DNA of 6,034 nt from Comamonadaceae bacterium (GTDB lineage Bacteria > Pseudomonadota > Gammaproteobacteria > Burkholderiales > Burkholderiaceae_C), in contig CANHLD010000112.1 in assembly GCA_947461325.1 (NCBI GenBank), positions 1 to 6,034 of the forward strand, read 5' to 3'. The stretch's first letter is position 1, and each line of letters starts with the position of its first letter. The notes beneath the pieces were generated by a model. That model made no database searches. It saw nothing but the letters and a program-made list of their open reading frames with translations, and was not told where the DNA came from. Of the stretch, positions 1-5,083 are shown piece by piece. The translations under genes and the position numbers were made by a program.

Positions 1-836
1 AGTTTGCGCCCGAGCGTGACCACCACATCGGCCTGCCCCATCACTTGACCGCGCATAGCGGCAACCACCGCAGGATGATGCTCTGGAACCAAACCTTTGC
101 TTTCGCTGGTGTCGAGGTAAACAGCTCCCAACTTGGTCAGTAATTGTTGCAACGCAGGCCCTGCTTTTCTTGCGCCACGTCCTGAAATGAACAGTGGACG
201 TTTGGCTTGCCACAGCAAATCAACCGCAGCTTGAATATCCGCTGGATGCGGCAAACAAACCGGCGACTTCAATGGTTTGAAATGCTCGGCAAGCAACACC
301 GAGGCAGACGGTGACGCACGCAACACATCCACCGGAAAATCTAAAAATGCGGGGCCGCTTTCGCCGCCATGTCCCAAAGATGCAGCCACGGCTTCGTTCA
401 ATTGGGCCAATACCAAGTCGGGATGACGCACTGTTCTGGCCAGCCTGGTCATGCCTTTGAGCATGTCGGTGTGCTGCATGTCTTGCAAACCGCCCCGGTT
501 TTCCTGCGCGCCGGGGGTAGTGCCTGACAGCACCAAAACGCTGGCACGCGCCACATGGGCATTGGCTATTCCCGTGATGGCGTTGGTCACACCCGGACCG
601 GCAGTCACTAATGCGACACCCAAACGACCTGTCAACTCAGCCTCGGCATGGGCCATATAGACGGCCGCCCGCTCGTCACGGGTGTCAATGATTTGTATGC
701 CATGGGCGTCCAAACGCATCCAAATCGGCATGATGTGACCGCCGCAAAGCCCGTAAACCCTTTGAATTCCTTGGCTTTTCAGGAAACGGGCGATCAAATC
801 GGCGGTGGTGTGGTGTGTGTGGTCAGTCATGGTCAT
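1..836 (-). CDS. Thiamine-diphosphate-dependent enzyme, acetolactate synthase-like (partial, C-terminal part outside window)
   Basis: Reading the minus strand from ATG at 836 gives an open frame of 278 codons that leaves the window without a stop, so the gene is 3'-truncated by the edge. The N-terminal pyrimidine-binding domain (about residues 8-175) shows GLCGGHIMPIW near residue 30, the presumed catalytic glutamate E55 in DTRDERAAVYMA, and TAGPGVTNAITGIANA at about 78-93, all typical of the acetolactate synthase/oxalyl-CoA decarboxylase/2-hydroxyacyl-CoA lyase superfamily. A central Rossmann-like domain begins at about 195 (PLFISGRGARKAG). The GDG metal-binding motif would lie in the missing part. 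The reaction is undecided: acetolactate synthase, acyloin or hydroxyacyl-CoA lyase, or decarboxylase are all possible. No regulatory-subunit gene or biosynthetic ilv context is seen, so true branched-chain synthesis is unlikely. A second in-frame ATG at 830 is an equally plausible start; neither has a clear Shine-Dalgarno. It is divergent from the acyl-CoA ligase gene. Confidence 0.85.
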   Translation of the reverse strand, partial: MTMTDHTHHTTADLIARFLKSQGIQRVYGLCGGHIMPIWMRLDAHGIQIIDTRDERAAVYMAHAEAELTGRLGVALVTAGPGVTNAITGIANAHVARASVLVLSGTTPGAQENRGGLQDMQHTDMLKGMTRLARTVRHPDLVLAQLNEAVAASLGHGGESGPAFLDFPVDVLRASPSASVLLAEHFKPLKSPVCLPHPADIQAAVDLLWQAKRPLFISGRGARKAGPALQQLLTKLGAVYLDTSESKGLVPEHHPAVVAAMRGQVMGQADVVVTLGRK

Positions 837-845
837 GGCAGGGTA

Positions 846-878
846 AATACTATTCGAATTCTGAATTCAGAATACTAT
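846..878. repeat. Direct repeat AATACTAT flanking the palindrome
   Basis: The octamer AATACTAT occurs at 846-853 and again at 871-878, a distance of 25 bp from start to start. The two copies lie on either side of the perfect palindrome, and the second shares its first three bases with the palindrome's right end. They could be part of an extended regulator site or simply AT-rich promoter sequence. Confidence 0.5.
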
Positions 879-881
879 ATT
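853..881 (+). promoter_or_regulatory. Possible sigma70-type promoter for the ligase-Rieske-dehydrogenase operon
   Basis: TTCGAA (853-858, 3 of 6 matches to the -35 consensus) and TATATT (876-881, 5 of 6 matches to the -10 consensus) are separated by 17 nt. Transcription would start near 888, about 40 nt before the proposed GTG start. The 16-bp palindrome would fill the spacer almost exactly, which would fit repression by a bound dimer. The weak -35 makes this tentative, and other -10-like hexamers (TACTAT at 873-878, GATTAT at 885-890) are present. Confidence 0.35.
858..873. promoter_or_regulatory. 16-bp perfect palindrome, probable operator in the divergent promoter region
   Basis: ATTCTGAATTCAGAAT is its own reverse complement over all 16 bases, with its centre between 865 and 866. 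It lies in the roughly 90-bp gap between the divergent TPP-enzyme and acyl-CoA ligase starts. The symmetry and position suit a binding site for a dimeric helix-turn-helix regulator, as is common for catabolic clusters. The regulator family cannot be named and no regulator gene lies in the window. Overlapping shorter palindromes (852-859 and 856-861) extend the symmetric AT-rich patch to the left. Confidence 0.6.
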
Positions 882-929
882 CCAGATTATCGAAGACGCA
901 AGTACCCAAACCCAAGAAATTATCCTGAC

Positions 930-2498
930 GTGAGAAGACTGCCCAACATCTCTGACATGGTCGCCCACCATGCCCGTTTGCGACCCAACCAAATAGGCGC
1001 GGCAGACAGCCGCCGCCAACTCACCTACTCTGAATGGAGCCAGCGTGCCACTGGTTTGGCCAGCGCCCTATTGGCTCAAGGACTGAAACCCGGAGAACGG
1101 GTCGCCATCCTGGCTTACAACAGGATTGAATGGCTGGAAATTTATGTGGCCTTGGCCCGCGCGGGCTTGGTCGCCCTGCCTTTGAATTTCAGACTCGTCA
1201 GCAGCGAAATCGCCTACATCTTGAAAGACGCGCAAGTCAGCGCCTTGGTATGCGCTCACTCACTGCAAGACAAAGCCCCTGCGGCTGATATGTCTGCGGA
1301 TGTTCGTGTGCGTGTGCAAATGGACGGCGATATTAGCGAGGGCTGGCTGGATTACGAATCTCTCATCCAGCATGCAAAAACACCACCAACATGGCCCGAA
1401 GTCCATGCCAAAAGCATGTGTGCACTGATGTACACATCAGGCACAACCGGCAAGCCCAAAGGCGCGGTACGCAGCCATGAAGCAAGCACCTTGATGGCTT
1501 ATGCCACCGCCATGGAAATGGGTTTCACCTGCAATGACAAAGCCTTGTTGGTCATGCCCTTGTGCCATGCCAACTCGCTTTACTTTGCCAACACATTCAT
1601 CCATTTGGCGGCTTGCATCGTGATTGATGACAACGCGAGTTTTGACCCCACGCATTTGTTGATGCTTCTGTCCAAACACAAAATCACTTTCACTTCTTTG
1701 GTGCCGACACATTACATCTTGCTGCTGGCATTGCCTGAGGACGTGAAACAGCAGTTTGCACCCAGCAGCGTCGCGCGCTTGCTGGTCTCTTCAGCACCGG
1801 CCAATGCCAGTCTGAAAAACGCCATTCTGGGTTTGTTCCCCAATGGCCAGTTGTATGAGTTGTACGGTTCAACCGAAGCCGGTTGGGTCACCTTGCTTCG
1901 CCCAGAAGACCAACTCAGCAAACTCGGATCGGTTGGGCGCGAGTGGGCCGGCAGCGGCCCGATCAAATTGCTGGATGCCCAACGCCGTGAAGTCCCTGAT
2001 GGTGAAACCGGCGAACTATTTTCATGCACCTCATATGCATTTGAAGGCTACTGGGGTGCACCCGAAAAAACCGCTGAAGCATTTGCCAATGAGTGGTGCT
2101 CTGTGGGAGACATGGCCATGCGCGACGCTGATGGTTACATCTGGCTCAAAGACCGCAAAAGCAACATGATCATCAGCGGTGGCGAAAATATTTACCCCTC
2201 TGAAGTCGAAGCTGTGTTGTGCACACATGCAGCCGTGCAGGAAGCGGCCGTCATAGGTTATCCGGACGAAAAATGGGGCGAAACAGTAGTTGCTGTTGTG
2301 GTGACAAAAACAGGTGTCGAATGCGACGCCCAAGAGCTAAAGCAATGGTGCAAAACCCGACTTGCTGGCTACAAACAACCGCGACATTATGTTTTTAAAC
2401 ACACTGAAGACCTGCCTCGGACTGCCACCGGCAAAGTCATGCACCGCCGATTGCGTGAAGCCATTGAACTACCCATTCAAGAAATGTCTATGACTTGA
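930..2498 (+). CDS. AMP-forming acyl-CoA synthetase (acyl-CoA ligase)
   Basis: This cytoplasmic ligase of the ANL superfamily activates a carboxylic acid with ATP to an acyl-adenylate and then to the CoA thioester. From the GTG at 930 it is 522 residues, normal for the family. Motifs in order are the P-loop YTSGTTGKPKG at 168-178, YELYGSTEAGW at 309-319 (E316 is the conserved glutamate), the hinge DRK at 408-410 followed by GGENIYPSEVE, and RTATGK near the end with the presumed adenylation lysine K502. The frame stays open upstream to an ATG at 648, but that extension lies antisense to the TPP-enzyme gene and crosses the promoter, so it is not coding. GTG 930 places NISDMVAHHA at the usual N-terminal position; ATG 957 is the alternative. 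Neither has a good Shine-Dalgarno. The substrate is unknown; its neighbours suggest an acid formed from an alcohol, or a 2-hydroxy acid. Confidence 0.9.
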   Translation: MRRLPNISDMVAHHARLRPNQIGAADSRRQLTYSEWSQRATGLASALLAQGLKPGERVAILAYNRIEWLEIYVALARAGLVALPLNFRLVSSEIAYILKDAQVSALVCAHSLQDKAPAADMSADVRVRVQMDGDISEGWLDYESLIQHAKTPPTWPEVHAKSMCALMYTSGTTGKPKGAVRSHEASTLMAYATAMEMGFTCNDKALLVMPLCHANSLYFANTFIHLAACIVIDDNASFDPTHLLMLLSKHKITFTSLVPTHYILLLALPEDVKQQFAPSSVARLLVSSAPANASLKNAILGLFPNGQLYELYGSTEAGWVTLLRPEDQLSKLGSVGREWAGSGPIKLLDAQRREVPDGETGELFSCTSYAFEGYWGAPEKTAEAFANEWCSVGDMAMRDADGYIWLKDRKSNMIISGGENIYPSEVEAVLCTHAAVQEAAVIGYPDEKWGETVVAVVVTKTGVECDAQELKQWCKTRLAGYKQPRHYVFKHTEDLPRTATGKVMHRRLREAIELPIQEMSMT

Positions 2499-2553
2499 AA
2501 CCCACCGCTGCCCTCAACCCTGAATATCAACTTCATCAGTCCCGAAAAATACC

Positions 2554-3147
2554 ATGAAAACGAACGAACAAGTAAACACCGCATGCCAACAATGCCAATT
2601 CGACAACAGTGTTGACCAAGGCAAACGCCAAACCATCAAATGGGTTTCTATGGGTGGTTTGACAATGCTGCCCTTCATGAATGCGCAAGCACAGTCTGAT
2701 GGAACCCCCATCTACTTAGTTGATGCAGATGCAGAAAATGATTTCAAGCCACTGCGCCCTGACGATTTAGCAATTGGCAAACCCTTGTTGGTGTTCCCGT
2801 TTGACAGCAAAAGTGGCAAACCTAAAAACGAATCCCGCATGAACAAACTGGTCGTTATTCGCTTGCCGGAAGATCAGATGACGTCTGAAACACGCGCCCG
2901 TTCTGCATCCGGCGTGCTGGCTTACTCAGGCATTTGCACACACCAATCTTGTGAAGTGAAAACCTGGATATCAAAAGAAAACGCCTTGGCATGCTTTTGC
3001 CATGCATCCAAATTTGCTTTGCTTGACAGCGCCAAAGTCGTTGGCGGTCCCGCCCCCAGACCCTTGCCGGCCATCTCCTTGGTGATGAGTGGCGAGTTTT
3101 TATCCGTTGTTGCAAGTTCCCCCGCCAATCAAGGCTCACAGTCTTGA
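2554..3147 (+). CDS. Exported Rieske [2Fe-2S] protein, arsenite-oxidase-small-subunit-like
   Basis: This 197-residue protein has both Rieske boxes: CTHQSC at 128-133 and CFCH at 147-150. The predicted cluster ligands are C128, H130, C147 and H150, and C133 with C149 can form the disulfide typical of high-potential (bc1/AioB-type) Rieske proteins. GPAPRPLP at 165-172 matches the Pro-loop region. A Tat-like signal (KRQTIKW at 24-30, then a hydrophobic stretch and a possible cleavage after AQA at 46) indicates export of a folded cluster protein to the periplasm, although KR replaces the usual RR. An unusual cytoplasmic leader before the signal carries C11-x-x-C14. The gene lies 55 nt after the ligase and 31 nt before the PQQ dehydrogenase. 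No molybdopterin oxidase subunit is present, so arsenite oxidation is not supported; an electron-carrier role for the dehydrogenase is inferred. ATG 2554 is the only ATG or GTG start that keeps the signal; its Shine-Dalgarno is weak. Confidence 0.88.
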   Translation: MKTNEQVNTACQQCQFDNSVDQGKRQTIKWVSMGGLTMLPFMNAQAQSDGTPIYLVDADAENDFKPLRPDDLAIGKPLLVFPFDSKSGKPKNESRMNKLVVIRLPEDQMTSETRARSASGVLAYSGICTHQSCEVKTWISKENALACFCHASKFALLDSAKVVGGPAPRPLPAISLVMSGEFLSVVASSPANQGSQS

Positions 3148-3166
3148 TTTTCCCCGACTCACTAAC

Positions 3167-3172
3167 AGGAGA
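3167..3172 (+). promoter_or_regulatory. Strong Shine-Dalgarno of the PQQ dehydrogenase
   Basis: AGGAGA lies 6 nt before ATG 3179 and decides that start over the in-frame ATG at 3188. It is the only strong ribosome site in the plus-strand operon, which suggests that the dehydrogenase is made in larger amounts than the ligase or the Rieske protein. Confidence 0.75.
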
Positions 3173-3178
3173 TAAACC

Positions 3179-4918
3179 ATGAGTCATATGTTGAAGAAGA
3201 TGTCGATCGCAGTGATCGGTGCCTGTGCCTTGCTGGCACACGCCGATACCAAACTAGGCGCTTATTCGCCTGTCACAGATGCCAGGTTAACCAATCCGGA
3301 GGCCAGTAACTGGTTGATGTACCGCGGTAACTACCAAGGCTGGGGCTATAGCCCGCTTGAAAAAATCAATACAGGCAACGTTAAGAAGCTTGGTTTGGCT
3401 TGGTCCTTCTCTACTGGCGTGACCGAGGGCCACCAAGCACCTCCCATAGTCAACAACGGCTATATGTACGTCACCACGCCCAACGGTCAAGTGATTGCAT
3501 TGAACGCCATCACAGGCGAAGAACTCTGGCGCTACAAGAAAGAAATCCCCGCAGATTTGCTGATGCTGCACAACACCAACCGCGGTGTGGCTTTGTATGG
3601 CGATAAAGTTTACGTGGCCACCGTTGACTCGCACCTGATTGCGCTGGACGCCAAAACAGGCAAGGTGATTTGGGACGCAACCGTCGGCGATGTCAAGGCT
3701 TTGTCCTACATCACATTGGCTCCGCTGGCCGCCAAGGGCAAGATTTTGGTCGGCTCATCCGGCGGCGAGACCGGTGTTCGCGGTTTTGTGGCTGCGTTTG
3801 ACGCTGCTTCCGGCAAAGAAGCTTGGCGCACGTTCATGACAGCCGCTCCGGGCGAACCCGGCGGTGACACTTGGCCCGGCGACACCCACAAAAATGGCGG
3901 CGCCAGTGTCTGGATCACCGGCACTTACGATGCCGCAAACAACATCGCTTACTGGGGTACAGGTAACCCCGCACCCTGGCCAACCGAAGGGCGTCCTGGC
4001 GACAACCTCTACAGCACCTCAGTCGTTGCTCTGGATTTGGACACCGGCAAAATCAAGGGTCACCATCAGTACCACCAAAACGACGCATGGGACTGGGATG
4101 AGGTCAGTGCGCCTGTGCTGATTGACACAGAAATCAACGGCCGCAAAGTCAAAGGTGCAGTCCATGCAGGCCGAAATGGCTACCTTTGGATGCTGGACCG
4201 TCAAGCCAGCGGCAAAATCGACTTTGTCAACGGTGTCCCTTACGTCTATAACGATGTGTTCAAAAGCATCGACAAGAAGACCGGACGACCAACGTATGAC
4301 ATGAGCAAAAAGCCTGGCATGGGCAAAGCCGTCACCTTCTGCCCATCGCTGTGGGGTGGTAAAGACTGGCCGCCAGAGGCTTGGAACCCCAAGACCAAGC
4401 TGTTCTATATCCCTGCCAACAACCACCTATGCTCTGAATTGCCAGCCGCGGACACGGCTCAATACAAAAAAGGTGACCTGTACATCGGTTATCCGATTGA
4501 GGGTGTATTGGGCAGCTTGCGCTACCAAGGCGGCAAAAAACCCGACAGTATTGGCGAACTTCAAGCGTGGGATTTGAACACCGGAAAAATGGCTTGGTCA
4601 CACAAGTATGACCGCGCCATTTGGGCACCACTCTTGACCACCGGTGGCAACCTGTTGTTCACAGGCGGCACCAATGACCGCGTCTTCCGTGCATTTGATG
4701 CCACCAACGGCAAAGTGCTTTGGCAATACAGCATGCCTTCAGGCGTGACTGCGGTGCCTTCATCCTTTGAAGTTAACGGGGAACAATACATTGCGGTGCA
4801 GGCCGGTTGGGGCATTGATGCTGAGCGTATGCAATCCGGCATCAACACGCTCAACGGCACAGCAACTGCTGTCCCGCAAGGCGGTACTGTCATGGTCTTC
4901 AAATTACCTAAAAACTGA
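3179..4918 (+). CDS. Periplasmic PQQ-dependent alcohol dehydrogenase, probably lanthanide-dependent
   Basis: This 579-residue quinoprotein belongs to the methanol/ethanol dehydrogenase family. A Sec signal (hydrophobic residues 9-20, likely cleavage after AHA at 22) places it in the periplasm. Repeated propeller motifs of the type ALDAKTGKVIW and AFDATNGKVLW mark an eight-bladed beta-propeller. By comparison with methanol dehydrogenase, E197 (in GGETGVRG) and N263 (in GTGNPAPW) should bind the metal, W245 should stack on PQQ, D305 should be the catalytic base and R332 should contact PQQ. D305-W306-D307 is the Asp-x-Asp signature that marks lanthanide-dependent members such as XoxF and ExaF/PedH. 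The adjacent cysteine pair usual before NRG is replaced by M129-L130. There is no CxxCH haem motif, so an external electron acceptor is needed; the Rieske protein encoded just upstream is the obvious candidate. The substrate is not deducible. A strong terminator follows. Confidence 0.92.
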   Translation: MSHMLKKMSIAVIGACALLAHADTKLGAYSPVTDARLTNPEASNWLMYRGNYQGWGYSPLEKINTGNVKKLGLAWSFSTGVTEGHQAPPIVNNGYMYVTTPNGQVIALNAITGEELWRYKKEIPADLLMLHNTNRGVALYGDKVYVATVDSHLIALDAKTGKVIWDATVGDVKALSYITLAPLAAKGKILVGSSGGETGVRGFVAAFDAASGKEAWRTFMTAAPGEPGGDTWPGDTHKNGGASVWITGTYDAANNIAYWGTGNPAPWPTEGRPGDNLYSTSVVALDLDTGKIKGHHQYHQNDAWDWDEVSAPVLIDTEINGRKVKGAVHAGRNGYLWMLDRQASGKIDFVNGVPYVYNDVFKSIDKKTGRPTYDMSKKPGMGKAVTFCPSLWGGKDWPPEAWNPKTKLFYIPANNHLCSELPAADTAQYKKGDLYIGYPIEGVLGSLRYQGGKKPDSIGELQAWDLNTGKMAWSHKYDRAIWAPLLTTGGNLLFTGGTNDRVFRAFDATNGKVLWQYSMPSGVTAVPSSFEVNGEQYIAVQAGWGIDAERMQSGINTLNGTATAVPQGGTVMVFKLPKN

Positions 4919-4944
4919 TTTGATTTCTGTGACTGCGTATAAGT

Positions 4945-4969
4945 AAAACGCCCCGAAAGGGGCGTTTTT
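4945..4969. terminator. Rho-independent terminator, probably bidirectional
   Basis: A perfect 10-bp stem (AAAACGCCCC at 4945-4954 with GGGGCGTTTT at 4959-4968) closes a GAAA tetraloop and is followed on the plus strand by a T-run through 4969. It begins 27 nt after the stop of the PQQ dehydrogenase and ends that operon. Read on the minus strand it gives the same stem with a four-T run, and it lies just downstream of the tRNA, so it can also end the lysC-tRNA transcript. Confidence 0.92.
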
Positions 4970-4979
4970 ATTGGATAGC

Positions 4980-5072
4980 TGGCGGAAACGAAGGGATTCG
5001 AACCCTTGATGAGGCTCAACACCCCATACTCCCTTAGCAGGGGAGCACCTTCGGCCACTCGGTCACGTTTCC
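4980..5072 (-). tRNA. serX: tRNA-Ser (anticodon GCU)
   Basis: The minus strand folds as a class II tRNA. The acceptor arms GGAAACG (5072-5066) and CGTTTCC (4990-4984) pair over seven bases. The anticodon stem CTCCC/GGGAG holds the loop CTGCTAA with anticodon GCT, which reads serine codons AGC and AGU. A long variable arm (TGGGG with CCTCA, one G-U pair) is typical of serine tRNAs, and the T-loop GGTTCGAATCC is canonical. The discriminator is G (4983) and the CCA end is encoded (4982-4980). It lies 11 nt after the lysC stop, with no room for its own promoter in the gap, so it is probably cut from the lysC transcript. The symbol is only a conventional name for this isoacceptor. Confidence 0.95.
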
Positions 5073-5083
5073 AGTCAAGCAAA

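Noticed and set aside
856..868. Two EcoRI sites (GAATTC) 7 bp apart, as might come from a cloning linker
   Set aside because: They arise from the 16-bp palindrome and its neighbouring symmetry in an AT-rich promoter gap; the sequence on both sides is continuous native coding context.
648..929. N-terminal extension of the ligase frame from ATG 648
   Set aside because: It lies antisense to a well-supported TPP-enzyme gene, crosses the promoter palindrome and has no family resemblance; it is chance openness.
1437..1712. Minus-strand open frames inside the ligase and dehydrogenase genes
   Set aside because: All are shadows of strongly supported plus-strand genes, with low-complexity or unrecognisable translations and no ribosome sites.
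2554..3147. Assignment as an arsenite oxidase small subunit (AioB)
   Set aside because: The Rieske boxes resemble AioB, but no molybdopterin large subunit is nearby and the partner gene encodes a quinoprotein; the resemblance is to the fold and export style only.
3179..4918. Quinohaemoprotein alcohol dehydrogenase or calcium methanol dehydrogenase (MxaF)
   Set aside because: There is no CxxCH motif or C-terminal cytochrome domain before the stop, and the Asp-x-Asp motif plus missing Cys-Cys do not match MxaF.
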